64,000 bases of DNA from Sipunculus nudus (GCA_026874595.1 CM049307.1:53480370-53544369); one strand, 5' to 3'; counted from the first letter of the stretch, positions 46,154-60,458 are shown. Program-made: numbers and translations. The notes: a model not told the origin generated them from the letters alone.

Positions 46154-49100
46154 TTGCTTGATTTGTCAAGTTGTGGACAGCCACCAGGTGGTTTTCAAGC
46201 TGTTTGTCTTGCACCACTGATCTCACTCAGTGCAAGTTTAATTCCACTTGTGAAATGAAGCATTAAAATCTGACATAGAACGAAATATTGGCAAACCATA
46301 AAAGAGAAAACACTGTGCTTCATGTGTATTAAACATACCAAATTAAGTATGTGAATAATGTCCCTTTAAAGAGAAACCACTCATCTGCAGGGAACCAAGT
46401 ATTGATTATCATATGAAAAAAAGATGTTCCAAAGGTTCATAAATATTTGCAGTAAAATATATACCACCTTTTGGAATTTTGGAAATCTGGATTTGTAAAG
46501 TTGTACGGCCACCAGGTGGTGACTGATTTTGCCTGGTGCAAAATCTTTTCTACTAGTATGCATGATTAAGCAAAAATGTTTTAGAATGAAATACTGGATA
46601 TATATCATGTCTGGTATGGTCTCTGTATTAACTTAATGTAATGAAATCATGGCAGAATTAGAAATGTAAATCAGATCTCAATTTTAACAGCCCATATGGG
46701 TATGCTTTTAGGAAATACGAGACTGCCACAAAACACAGGCCTCTGCCCTGTGAGCCCTGTAAATTGTTAATCCTGCTTTCAGAACTATCAATGTTTCATT
46801 AAAACAGGCATAAATTTTGCATTCCCTGAAATTATAAATTCCATTTTAATGGGGCATCAGGAGTCTGTAAGCTAACCAGTATCAAAATCTGTCAGAAAGA
46901 TCCACAGATGGACAGTAATCACTGTGGCTAAAGATTTAAAAACAGTCAAGCTAATAATAATTATTGATCACATAATCACAGAGTTATATTTACTTCCTTT
47001 TCAGCCTTCAGGATTGTTATAGTCCTATTCACTAATGGTATACACGTAGCATTGACTAGGTTGGAATGTTCATCATTGCTACAGTCATGGTTTGAATGTC
47101 CCAGGCTGTCCCCACACTGACCTATTGATTTAAACATTTCATGGACTCCGAGTCAGTGCTTTGTAGTTTAATAACCTTGCATGGTAGAGGGATTAGAGTG
47201 ACTAAAAGAGACAGACACAAACATTCCACACACATACACACTCACTGATCAGTTATGTCCATCGAATGAACAAAGTGTTCTCATGAGAGCAAAAGAAGAA
47301 ATGCCGCTGCACTAATTGATCTGTTATTAACAGCTAAGCCTGAAGCCATTAGCCCAAACATAACCACTGTCAAAGCCACCTTCATTAGCCCCCTCCCCTG
47401 GAGTGCAGACAGGAAGATTTACAGGGATTCCCTCAGGGGATTTCCTTATAATTAGTCTTATTTCTCAACCCTTGGTATCTGTGGGGAAATGGTACAATGA
47501 TATGTATAAGCTGATTGCATGGAGTAGTGCAAATATGGTTCCTGGAAGTATTGCAATATACACTGAAGCAAGAAACATTTTTCAAACAGTTTATTACATA
47601 ATATCAACATGTCAAGATGAGTTCTTATATAGAATGAATGATTTTTCATGACTTTATAATACAATGATACTGGCCAGAAGATGCCATCTTATTCTGTTGT
47701 ACTTTTAAAACACAGGTGTACAACACAAAGGCAGAGCTTACTAAATTATTCCTTGATATAAACTACTAATGTCATGGTACAGATGATAATAGGTCAATAC
47801 AGGTTACAGGTTTTTACTAATGATTAAGCATTTTAATGAAACAAATACCGTGTTCATAAGGGGAAATAATTTGATACTGCATGGCACTCATGACCCATAA
47901 AATAAGACCGCAATCTGCTGTTTGAATGTAAATTGAGAACAAATTGAACAAAATATTTCTGCTTTTCACAGAAAATAAAACATCCCATTGACTTTTTTAG
48001 TAGATCATTATCAATTTTCAATCCCCTATATAATGTGTAATTTCCTATTTGTACATTTATGTATTCTTTATTAGACACCCTCTCCCCCACCTCCAGAACA
48101 ACTCAAAGGCATAAATAAACTATTAAGATAACAGGGTTCCATAAATATGCCTTTGTGAGTGTAACAAATCCCTCTTCCCCCCCTCCAAATTAACTTTCAG
48201 CTGCTACACTGTCAATGAATACTGCAACCTACCCCCCCCCCCCCCCCCCCAAAAAAAAAAAATCAAGATAAAATTCAAAGGCTGCCAAAAACCATATATT
48301 GAATTACTCTATCACTTTTCCTAAATTTCTCTTTGGTCCACTTTCAACATCCCTGACTGAACTGATATTTAACAGTATTATGCTGACATTTTTAATACTA
48401 TTACTAAATAGTAATACGGTTAAACCTAGAAATTTCAACCTAAAAAGGAACCTCAATAAAGTAGTCACAATTTTGAAGTGTTTGTCCAAGCAAGGTCTCA
48501 TATACAGAAAAACAATTGGGACTGTGAACAAATGGGCGTTATTTTGAGATGGTTGCTAAAACAGAGCCAGTCCCAAGGCAGGGTTTTCCTGTACATATGA
48601 ACATACATTTTCTCTTGGTAAGTATGATCTTTTCAGTAATGACAATAAAATCATTTCAAAAGCAAGTAACACCAAGTGTTATCAAACAAGCATTGCTAAC
48701 CTTTGTGATACAAAGTATGCATGAAAATCTGGATGGGTCTGAACATGCAAAATCAAGACCGACAAAACACTACCAATATACATAAAAACACCGAGATAAA
48801 GTACATAAATATGTTAAGGAAATGAACATAGTTAAACTTCACCATAAGAGATACAAAAGCAAACCTTTGTGCTCCATAACTTTAAGTCCGGGTGATTCTT
48901 TTCAAAGAAACATGTCTAACTACACAGAAAATCCCTAAAAGACCAGTGGAAAGAAGTGCTGTACACAACAAAACAGCAATACAATGTAAACAGTTATAAA
49001 TAAGGATACATCTATGTCTGCATTAACATGATTTTACCACATTTAACAAATAATAAATAATGATGTTCCACTCTCTTCATATACAAACTTTACAGATAAT

Positions 49101-49739
49101 GACATGACTAATAACACCTGAGTATTAAAAAAAAACTAGGAAAACCTACAGAGATTGTCAACAGATATAAGGTAGAATATGTTTTAATTTTATATTTTCC
49201 CTACCAGACTTATGCTATTTATAAAACAGCTCTAGTGCCAGATAAACTCTTATTCAGGCTAGTTTGCATGCCTGCCTTACATTTTTCATACCTTTCCACA
49301 TTAGCAATACAAAAACTTACAAAACCAAAGATTTTGCACATGTCACCTACAAGTAGCAAGTACATTTTAACAATATATACAAGCATCTAGCCTAACCTTA
49401 ACAGGGCCAATAATGACATTTTTGGTAAAATGTAATATGTTATGATGAAGTCTTCAAACTCTGCTCAGTTATACTCAATCACTTTGTTAATCAACAACTG
49501 AGTATTCTATAACGATCATGCATGTATTAAAATGTATCCATCTCCTTATCAATATAGTTGAAGATTTGGCTTTGCACAAGGGTGTATCTGACAGAAATAA
49601 TACAGTATGTGTGTGTGTGCTAACCTCTGGTCACATCCACTGACTTTCCACTTTCACCATGTTAAACAATGATATAATGCTTTTTCAATGTATTGCTGTG
49701 GTGCCAGATTAAGTTAAAAATTTGTGCATTACTTGTTAC
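46154..49739. other. Intergenic region, EME1-MXRA7
   Basis: About 3.6 kb with no recognised gene or bounded element. A C run followed by an A run is at 48231-48262. Frames here are short and without family resemblance. Confidence 0.45.
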
Positions 49740-51192
49740 AACTAGAATACGGGTAGTCGACAAGCGACTATGTGTATCTGCCAAAATCAGAGTGGAACAG
49801 GTGAAGTGAGGCATGGATTGAGTAGCAAGGGGAAATAGAGTGAGGTGTGTTGCATATTAGCATGGATGTCTGCAGCCTAAATATGTATGTAGGTTGCGCC
49901 ACCTACTACAAATACAGAAAGCTGTCCAAGTTGTATACATATGCAAAATTTTAGGCAGAAAAGTCAAACCACTACATGTATATGAGTGATTTCAGCCCAT
50001 AGCAGACAAACAGACAGACGCTGTGCAAAAATGGTTGCAGGTGGCCCCTCCAGTTTTGTGTATGATAAAGACCTGTGTGAGATCTGTACACATGCAAAAT
50101 TTTGGCCCAATCGGTCAAACAATTCCTGAGATATGAGCTTGGATGTCTGCAGCATAAACTGGAATGTAGGTGGCGCCACCTGTCATAAAATCAAGAAAGC
50201 TGTCCATGATGTATAAACCTGCAAATTTTAGGCAGTTATGTCAAACCACTACAGAGATATGAGTGATTTTATCCCATGGCAGACAAACAGATGGACGCTG
50301 TGCAAAAATGGTTGCAGGTGGCCCCTCCAGTTTTGTGTATGATAAAGAGCTATGTGAGAACTATACACATGCAAAATTTTGGCCCAATCAGTCAAACGGT
50401 TCATGAGATATGGGCTTGGATGTCTGCAGCATAAACTAGAATGTAGGTGGCGCCACCTATCATAAAATCAAGAAAGCTGTCCAGGATGTATAAAACTGCA
50501 AAATTTTAGGTAGATATGTCAAACCACTGATTAGATATGAGTGATATTATCCCACGGAAGACAGACGGACGCTGTGCAAAAATGGTTGCAGGTGGCGCCA
50601 CCAGTTTTATTTATGATAAAGAGCTATGTGAGATCTATACACATACAAAATTCTGGCCCAATCGGTCAAACAGTTCCCGAGATATGAGCTTGAATGTCTG
50701 CAGCCTGAACGTGAATGTAGGTGGTGCCACCTGTCATAAAATCAAGAAAGCTATCCAGGATGTATTCGCATGCCAAATTTCAGGTGAATTAGTCAATTCA
50801 CTGCAGAGATATGTGATTTTAACCCAGGGCAGATGAACAGATGGACACTGTGCAAACATGGTTGCAGGTGGCGCCACCAATTTTTGTGTATGTTATAATG
50901 CTATCCAAGGGCTACATTTGTACAAAAGATTTTTTTCCTGATCGGTCAAAAGGTTCCCTAGATATGTGGGTTTATGTGTGGAAACAGACGCACAAATGGA
51001 CGCTGGGCAGAGGGGAAAGGTCAGAGGTCAATGCAAATTGGTTAGGCACCAGTTCACAAAGGACCCGAGAATTTGTGTAAGTTTCTGAAAAGTCCGTCCA
51101 GTAGTCTCAGAGGAGTTCTCCGCAAACTAACGCGGCGGCGGCGAAACCTGGTCAAAAACACAGTATCCGCAAAACTTCGTTTTGGCGGATAC
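49740..51192 (-). mobile_element. Family A element, copy D
   Basis: Minus orientation: hairpin GTAGTCGACAAGCGACTA at 49753, GGCGGATAC-equivalent at both ends, GGCGGATAC at 51184-51192. Eight module borders, exact GGTGGCGCCACC at 50170, 50446, 50592 and 50867 and variants elsewhere. It ends about 290 bp from the MXRA7 polyadenylation signal. Confidence 0.85.
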
Positions 51193-51480
51193 AAATATCA
51201 AAAATTTAAATCATGATCATCATAACAATTTCCAAATGCACTCTCACTGATTACGTGTACAAATATACTGTATCATTGTGACTGATCTTCCATTTTTAAA
51301 AGACATCTGTGATGATCAAAAGTCAGATCATTAACAGTTAACTAATTACCCTAATTCAGTCAGAGTTGTTTGTGGACCTGTTGCAATAAAATACTAATGC
51401 ATGACCCGGGCAAACAATTATATTGTCATACCGTAATTGCTAAAACACAAGGGGCCCTATTTCAGTTAAAAATATGTCAC

Positions 51481-51486
51481 TTTATT
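51481..51486 (-). terminator. MXRA7 polyadenylation signal
   Basis: TTTATT on the plus strand (AATAAA on the minus strand), 33 bases after the MXRA7 stop. First candidate; gives a very short 3' UTR, so a more distal site is possible. Confidence 0.45.
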
Positions 51487-51518
51487 GCAACAGGCTAGTG
51501 GGGTATGACACTGATACT

Positions 51519-51826
51519 TCACATATACAGTTTCATTTGCTGTTTCACATCATCCATAGATTTAACTCCAAATTCACCCTTATTATCTTCCATCAATTTA
51601 AATATGGCCTCCAGTTGTTGACGCTGTACTTCTCGTTCTTTGTTTCGTTGTTCGTCTGTCATTTCCTGCTCTATTTTCTTGATGGCCACAGCCTGCTCGG
51701 TACGTTTGATATGTCCAGGGATATGCTGGCTAAACTCCAGCGGGTCAATAGCTGGCTTGTCAGCATCACCCCCACCATCTAGTGGACAGTACTCTTCCAA
51801 TGATTCCATGTCATCCAATTTATCAT
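51519..51826 (-). CDS. MXRA7: MXRA7 exon 2: conserved C-terminal helix
   Basis: Acceptor TTACTTCCAG before 51826, stop TGA at 51521-51519. The final 50 residues (TDEQRNKEREVQRQQ, then EAIFKLMEDNK) carry the family signature. Encoded upstream are DKLDDMESLEEY, an acidic segment and a Gly/Asp turn. Confidence 0.92.
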
Positions 51827-54800
51827 CTGGAAGTAACAAAAAATCAAAAGATACACTCTTACCAAGAGCACAATGTTTATGATAAACATTACTTTTCTTA
51901 AACCCAGCTATTCACATGCCTTGTATGTTATACAATGGAGCCATTATCTTTATAAATAATATGGTCCCAAGACCTTGACCTCATGACCCTAAAATCATAA
52001 GGGTTCTTGCTTTAGTGGTGGGCCATAAATAAGTCAAGTTTGAAATCCATATGTCAATCCAACCTTGAGTTATCATCAGGAAACAAATTTTTGTGGATGG
52101 ATAGACGAACAGACAGACAAACAGGGTGATTACTATAAGGCATCCACTTACCATCAATAAACACACCAGTTTTTAGGACACTAGATGAAACCACAGCTGA
52201 GAAATTGACATGATTGTCATGATTATAGTAAAAAAAAATAGAAAAATATTTGTAAAAACAAGAAAAAATACAGGTGGCGCCACCATTTTTCAGGAATTCA
52301 CAAATCTAGTCTTGGTCAATATTCATGGCAAGATTCATATTAATCTATGCATTAATTATCACGATACTTGACAACCGTCAAATCACCACACCTATACCTC
52401 AGTTGGCTGTCAGTCAGCTGAGCTAAAAAGCATGTGTCTGAAGGTGGTTGGTTGCTTAGACATACATGTGTAGAAACTGAAAAACTGTGGTTACATGATT
52501 TGCCACCAGGTGTCCTTGTTGAATGTGTTTGAATTATTTTAGTGGGCACCCTACGTTATAAACATGTGAATTAGACAAAAGCCTGTGTACCATGGGATCA
52601 GTTACGGTTCCGCAGCTATCTGCACTTCAGGCGCCACTTTATGATAGTTTTCTTGTGGGGAAGAAGCTCTATGACCATTCAGCAGTAATTTTGGTCCCAA
52701 TGGAGTCCTAACATCAGTAATTCAGTATTAATGATAAAATGATGGGGTTATTTGGTGTCACTCTCCATGCTATGCAAAGAATGTATACATAATAAAATTT
52801 TTTGGAAAAGATCTGTCCAACAGTCTGTAGGGTAAACCCTAACTGTACTGTACAGTAGGATTTATAACCATGTCAACATGGTCAAGCAATAAATACTGTA
52901 GCGGACTCTAGGGTGCTCCATACTGGGTTGGTGGCTGGCCCATTCCCCTCTAGATGCAGAGCTCAACATTTAAATAGAGTTAACAAGTTTCCAAACGGCT
53001 CATAATACTTTTTAGTTTTTGAATTTCATAATAGGAGCAAAGTGAAGTGGGAGTGTATGTGATCTATTATGATCTATGGAGCATGGACTGCAATGGCGGT
53101 GGAATGGTTCAGGCAATGGACTTGTGACTTCAAGGATGTGGGTGTGCATCCCATTTTGAAGGCCTTCCATGCTAAGGCTAAGATTCCTTATGTATGGAAT
53201 GAGGCATGCAGGATGTGGAATGCAGCAGGCGTGTTGAGAGATTTCATATGCAGATTATTTTTATCCGAACCTTTTCTTCTTCATTGCATGAATTCTTATC
53301 ATCTTACTGTCATTCCGTATTTTGTCAAGAAAGTGTGCATGTTATTCTATAGTCACTCCCAGATTGTATACCTGGGCCAAATAATCCCTGTATCTTGTTA
53401 TTATTGATAATTATATTTTATATAATTTACTTATAATATTTAAATTATACAAGCTCTTGGTCTTAGTCCTAATACTACTACTTTCACTCAGTTTCCGATT
53501 TAATTGGACTCAATATTATTAGGCCCTGCCATATATTGAGTCCGATAGAGCAGTGAGAGTTTCTACAATATAAGCCTCAGACTACACACCACCCAATGCC
53601 CTTGTAACCAGTGTCAGCAGGTGTTTATTACCCCATGCGAGCAGTCACTCTTCAGAGCTGGGCCTGTTGAAACAAATTGAAACATTCTAGCTGTCAATCA
53701 CTGGAGTCAGAGGCTATCAGTGAGGTCATCAAGTGCGCCTGTTCGGACTGTTCTTCCCTGTCCCAACTAAACTGACATGCCTTTGGTTAAAAGGTCAGTA
53801 AATGTTTAAAGATGACAGACTTGGGGTAATAGTAATAAGTAATAGTAATAGTAATAGACTATTACAGCTTTTTCCATGTAATAGTAATAGTAATAGACTC
53901 AAAAATTTTAGCTGTAATAGTAATTGTAATAGAAACAGAAGACAAAGTAATAGAGTAATACATATTACTTTCTATTACTTCCTGTGAGCCCCTTGATCAT
54001 GAAGCATATCAGCAAATAATGCTGAACAGACTCAGTTCTTGTCCAGTGATTGCCAAGGCTGTGCCTATCGTTGAGGCAAGCATGGGCCAGCTGCCACATT
54101 GCTGGTGACCACTGATGCCAATTACATAAGAGTACTGGACAAAGCAGGTCTCAGCCAAATAAGTTACCTGGCACAATCTGACCTTTGTTTACTAAACCAT
54201 GGATGAACAGAGGCATATTTGATGTTAAGAGACAGATAAATAGTGCATTATAATTGTGACATGTACATCTTATCTCACATCCATCAATCCATATGCATAT
54301 TCTGAAATGTACCTTGATATGTTTTTACCAGCCAGTTTGCATTTAAATAATACAGATTGCAATAACACACATTCAAGAGAAATATAATATGGAACCAGAT
54401 ACAGTGCAGACCAAAATTTTTTATGATAGGCTTATGGTGTTTCCACTACCCATAAAGTCTTGAAGCCTACAATGCTATAAACTTATACCAGTACTACAAT
54501 CACTTGGATACTGAAAGTAATACTGCAGGCACATGTATTATCTAGTTAATTTATATACATATTCTTTTAAAACTATTCTTTTAATATTTGTCTGTTATTT
54601 CAAAGTACCAATTTTGCATACCATCATTCAGTATCTAAAATTATGTTGATATATATTTTGAAAATTAAATGAACCATTTTTTCATGATATAAATTTATTT
54701 GATTATATAATATGAGAACATATGTTACTGTTTATATTTTATTACTTAATAACTGAAATTCTTATATAAGATAATTAGATACTGTTATGCACAAAATTTA

Positions 54801-56438
54801 AAGTATAAGATTGTTTAATACCAAATTTATTATGAAAGTTATTTAAATAACATTTTATTTGTTTTGTAAAATTGATTTAAAAGTTTTAATACCTCTCCAT
54901 ATTCCTAAGATATCCTTTGCTGGTTTTGCTGCAATGAAGTAGGGCATACCTGAAGAATAAAGGCCATGCATGCAACCAATATTGTAAAGTCTACCACCTC
55001 TCTGTTCACTCTCAAGATGTACTATGCAATGGAATAAAACATGGCATCACTTCCAAATTAACATATACACCAGAGAAGATGGGTTCATTTGTCTCCAGTT
55101 TGGTTCTGTCCAGAATATTGATGTAAACAGTATTTTTATTGGATATATTAATAAGGATTAGGAAACAGGACACAGCCCTACATAAATTCCTCTCCTGATA
55201 CATACATAAAGGACTGATTTGTCAGCTTTGATACTAAATAATAATATGCAAAAATCATGAATAATTTAAGTTACACTGAAAATCTTTATTTATTAATTAC
55301 AAGAAAGAAGATTGAATCTAAATGGAAGTATGTACTATAAAATAGATTTATGTGAAATATATATGAAGAAAAAATGTAAAAGTATGCATATAATTATAAA
55401 TCAATATTTTACATATGCCAGGGCCTTTACAATGGGTTGGTTTCAAATAACATGTGTTCAAGAGTTCATACAACTCTCTTATATTTTCTACTTGAAATGC
55501 CCCGATAAAGGGCATTTAGCCTATTAGGTTTCAAAATATAAAAGAACAGAAATATTAAGATCTCCATTATCATTAGACTTTCTGTAAATGACGGACATAG
55601 TATAAGAAAATTGTGTATGTAACTGGATTATATAGGTGCTTGTAATATTATTTAAACTTGTGATTGTAGTGCTAGTTTATAGCACACTTGGCTGCACAAG
55701 GTCTAGAATCCTCCCATAAGTAATAGTAATAGTAATAGATACCCCAGTAATAGTAATAGTAATAGAAGATAAAATGTGATAATTAATAGTAATAGTAATA
55801 TCAGAAACTGAAAGTAATAGTAATAGTAATAGAACACCTGTAATAGACCCCATATCTGAAAGATGATGATCTAAGTTTAATTTTAGTTGCTATCGAATCC
55901 ATGAAACACATACTTATTTGTGTTAAAATGGTATACTCCTGTGTCTTGTTGTTTGGCAGTAAACAGGCAGTCAAAGAAGATGCAACAGATCTATTGCATC
56001 TTCTGTTGCTTATATTGTAGGAACTCTCACTGTATGGCTATCGGACTCAATATATGACAGGGCTTTATAATATTGAGTCCTATTAAATCGGGCTACAAAA
56101 AAATAATTACTCCGAATCAAATAAATTCTTGTGCCTTGCAAACTGTGTAGATTGCTAAATTCCTCTAGGTTCGAGCCGAAATGTTGAAATAATTAATGAG
56201 TTACTCGTTAGATTTCCAGAATATAACCACACCCACCTGAGGCTGAAGTGTCCTGTCCCTCTTTCATTCTGTCCATCCTGCCTACTCCATCTTGGGAGCC
56301 AGGGACGCCGTTCAAGCTGTGTCGACGTATAACATACACGTATCCCATGACAGCGGCGATAATCGTACATATAAATGCGATAACTGTCATCGCCGGGGTA
56401 CCTTGTCCAAACGTATACAACAAATTTGAAGCATCCAT
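51519..56438 (-). CDS. MXRA7: MXRA7, matrix-remodelling-associated protein 7
   Basis: Two exons, 56237-56438 and 51519-51826, join in phase 1 (G|AT) to give 169 residues (human about 204). The N-terminus has one membrane span (about residues 16-36, rich in Ile/Ala/Val) ending in a basic VIRR. Then come a Gly/Asp linker and a C-terminal Glu/Gln helix ending QLEAIFKLMEDNKGEFG...DDV..Q..LY. Human MXRA7 ends QLAAIFKLMKDNKETFG...GDV.EQLRLYDM. Likely a single-pass membrane protein; its function is poorly known. The intron carries a 2.6-kb TIR element. Additional small middle exons cannot be excluded. Confidence 0.88.
51827..52228. other. MXRA7 intron, proximal to exon 2
   Basis: No exon recognised. 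Confidence 0.4.
52229..52430 (-). mobile_element. Family B fragment, copy g
   Basis: Contains one GGTGGCGCCACC joint at 52274 and the 5' terminal GTCAGTCAGCTGAGCTAAAA, but only about 200 bp. Its hairpin partner strand is mutated and the microsatellite is lost. Confidence 0.65.
52431..53494. other. MXRA7 intron, unassigned
   Basis: No exon recognised. The plus frame at 53069-53407 (112 codons) lacks any family resemblance and is antisense within the intron. Confidence 0.4.
53495..56091. mobile_element. 2.6-kb TIR element with TAATAG arrays
   Basis: About 80-bp imperfect inverted ends: CCGATTTAATTGGACTCAAT at left, ATTGAGTCCTATTAAATCGG at right, continuing to the shared TCTACAATATAAGC. The interior includes (GTAATA)n blocks at 53828-53960 and 55720-55850 and a copy of the 19330-19790 repeat in inverse orientation. 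No transposase recognised; no clear target duplication. Lies in the MXRA7 intron 145 bp from exon 1. Confidence 0.68.
56237..56438 (-). CDS. MXRA7: MXRA7 exon 1: membrane anchor
   Basis: ATG at 56438-56436, donor CAG|GTGGGT after 56237, 202 bases (phase 1). It encodes MDASNLLYTFGQ, a hydrophobic span, and VIRRHSLNGVPGSQDG. An in-frame GTG upstream is not a plausible eukaryotic start. Confidence 0.82.
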
Positions 56439-56526
56439 TGTGCAATGAACTCCAGTCCTTTCTCGCACAAATGTTACAGCCCCTCGATTCCTTGGTTATC
56501 GCTGTTGTGTGCTCTCGCTTGTGGGA

Positions 56527-56534
56527 GGCGGGAA
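56527..56534. promoter_or_regulatory. E2F/GC-box-like site upstream of MXRA7
   Basis: GGCGGGAA inside GGGAGGCGGGAA, about 90 bases upstream of the MXRA7 start codon in a locally GC-rich stretch. It matches an E2F core (TTCCCGCC) and resembles a GC box. A single motif, so weak support. Confidence 0.35.
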
Positions 56535-57920
<1,386 letters not shown>

Positions 57921-57936
57921 ATGGCTGCGCCCATGG
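57921..57936 (+). CDS. Possible first coding exon of an unidentified gene
   Basis: ATGGCTGCGCCCATGG then a donor-like GTATGG, in a CpG-rich patch (57855-57935). CAAGATGGCTGC overlaps the start (YY1-type, typical of housekeeping initiators) and ATTGGC (inverted CCAAT) lies about 20 bases upstream. Without splicing the frame reads MAAPMGMVMSIFLY and stops after 26 codons. No downstream exon was recognised before 64000, so this is only a candidate. Confidence 0.3.
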
Positions 57937-58224
57937 GTATGGTTATGTCAATCTTTCTATACTTTGAGCCCAGTATTTCATACATTCATTGGCACTACTA
58001 AGTGTCTTCTGCTGAATCAAATACACATTTAATTTAATAAGTTATGCGTTTTTCTAATTGGCCTATATTTTACAAACAAACTTTGAACAACTCGATGACC
58101 GTGTGAGCGATAATGAGAAGCAATGACGTGACACTGACAGCTTGTATGGAGATGGTAAAAGTTAAAACTAAAAGTAAGAAGTTTCACGCCAGAAATAGAT
58201 CTATGTATATATATTATGGGAGCC

Positions 58225-58755
58225 ACTATAGAACGCGGGCTTCGCTTGTATTGAGGAACATATAAATAAAATTGTCACCTCTCATTCCCTATTTTAACTC
58301 CTACTTTTCCCTGTAGATGTCCCTACACTCAACTCTTCTAACATAAACAACTACTAAGCATCAGAAGTCGCCTGAATCGGGAATCGAACCTACGATCTCT
58401 GGCCTAGGAGCCCTACACGTTACTAAGTGAGCCGTGAAGACTAGACACCAGCAGGAGCAAGTTTTGTTCATTTATATCTGCGATTGAAGAGGCATCTATC
58501 GCGAAAATGGGAAACCATTTACTATTTTAACAGGAAAATTAAGCTTTAGGTGGGGGCTCCGCCCCCACACCCCCGTTCAGACGGGGAACCCAGGTTCCCC
58601 GGACCCCTCCTCCTCTAAAATAATAAACTCCAGCTATGAGCAAAATTAAATACGGGAATTCTGAGGAAAATGATATGTTTCGGCCTTTCCCAGGAAACAA
58701 TTTATTATGCGACACCCGTTTTACCGGCAGTAGGCTGAAGCCCGGTTTCTATAGT
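58225..58755. mobile_element. TIR MITE with tRNA-like block and hairpins
   Basis: 531 bp with inverted ends ACTATAGAACGCGGGCTTC / GAAGCCCGGTTTCTATAGT. The interior has a minus-strand tRNA-like block (58365-58445) and two back-to-back perfect hairpins at about 58549-58612 (GTGGGGGCTCCGCCCCCAC and CGGGGAACCCAGGTTCCCCG). Confidence 0.65.
58365..58445 (-). repeat. tRNA-like sequence (not a functional tRNA)
   Basis: The minus strand carries an A-box-like GGCTCACTTAGTAACGTG, an anticodon-loop-like CTCCTAG and a perfect B box GGTTCGATTCC. The T-arm stem pairs poorly and it is embedded in a MITE, so it is probably a tRNA-derived repeat or pseudogene. Confidence 0.55.
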
Positions 58756-60458
58756 TCTGCCATATTATGTGTGATAATTGCATTGTCTTAGCCCAGAAGC
58801 AGGTGTTGTTGTAAATGTCACGGTTGGCTGTTTGAGTAGTTCCATGGAAATGTCTTCAGTCAGGCCTGTAACAACACCATCTAGTAATAGTAGTATGAGG
58901 TGGTGAAAGAGACTAAGAAAACTGTTGCGTCGCTGTCGGCAGCTAGATCTGGTGCATAACTCTTATTCAATAATAACTCAAATAACACTTAGCCCCCAAC
59001 TAGGTACGTCAGATTCTGTCAGGTGCTGCCACAGGTGGCGTGCTCCCACTTTTGACCCCATTTCCTGTGACCCATGTTGAATGTGGTCACCTGATGCCAA
59101 CCCATAAAAACCCATTCATGGATTGTATGCAAATGACGGAATCCCCTAGTCATGTGATAAGATCATCCAATGATCATGTAGGGTAGCCATATTTGTTGTT
59201 TTCAAGCGCAGAAACATCGTCCTGGCAGCGGGATCAGCTGACAAAGCCGAATGTTGAAATGAACCAACAATTAAACATATATCCAATTGAGTGGGGCTTA
59301 TTAACATGATAAAACAAGTAAAACATTTAATTAGCTTTATAATGATCCAATCCGCAAAGAAATCAGAGTTTGCTTGGCCGAGATATTGGTTGCGCAAAAT
59401 TGTATCCTGAGGAAATCCTTGTCAGCTGGTCAGCGGGCGTGACCGCCGACGTGGTCGCCCGTGTTTACAGTTATTTTCACAGCGACGCTCGTTATAATTC
59501 CATGTGATAAACCAGATTTGACAGTTAACTGAATAACTGATTAATTTTATATTTAGTTTGTTGTTATATTCAGGTTATATCATATTTGTTTTATTCTAAC
59601 ATATATTCCCATCTGGCCCCAAAATTAGTTTTAACATTTCGCTTGAAAATTGAAAATTTATGTTTAGCATCCTTTACTATAATATTATAACTTACATATA
59701 TTCAATTATAATTTGTAAATTTTTTATTTTAATTGTATTTGCATCAATAAATAATGGCAAAAATATAAAAATTAAACTAATAGGCCTAATAATATATATA
59801 TATATATACATCAATGAAAATTGTCTTTTCAAGATTAAAAAAGGAAAATATATACACATTCACTGCTTCATTTATTTCTTTTTATAAGTATTTATATTCT
59901 ACTATCAAAGAAAATGTTTTAACTTTCTCTGTGTATTATTGTACGAGTGTTTTTTACACTTTAGAGCTAGATATTTCTGACAAATGTTGACCATAAACAG
60001 TCCCCAAAATATGCAATGACTATTAATTGAAATAAACTTTAGTTTATTTGAATAACCCCACTGAACATATCTTTATATTATAATATATGATAATATATAA
60101 TATTATGATATATATTAGTAATATATAAATAACAAACACAAGAAGGAGTATGAGAGTATTAATTAATTAGTACATTTGAGACACACACCCCCACCCTGTC
60201 AGGTATGGGTGGGGCACTGTTAAGCCAAGCTTTCACAGCTGGCACTGGTCCAAGTCACTCGAGGCTGGGTTGGCTGGCAGCTGCTGGTCACAGTTTTTGG
60301 GGCTGATTCTGAGCCCAGTTCACTCAAATTCAAGAGTTGTTTTTCTGAAATATCTCTGAAACTAATAATGTTTTCAAATTATTTTAAAAACAAATATTGT
60401 TATTCATCACATTTCCTATCCAATGATACCAAAATTTTAAGAAAATCTTTAAATATCA
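58756..60458. other. Unassigned, right intergenic region
   Basis: No gene recognised. A short CpG-rich patch at 59400-59500 (CGTGACCGCCGACGTGGTCG) could be a promoter, but no start or exon is convincing. 59520-60170 is extremely AT-rich. Confidence 0.4.

Noticed and set aside
53069-53407. 112-codon plus-strand frame in the MXRA7 intron
   Set aside because: No recognisable domain, no splice partners and no relatives in the window; length is within chance for this composition.
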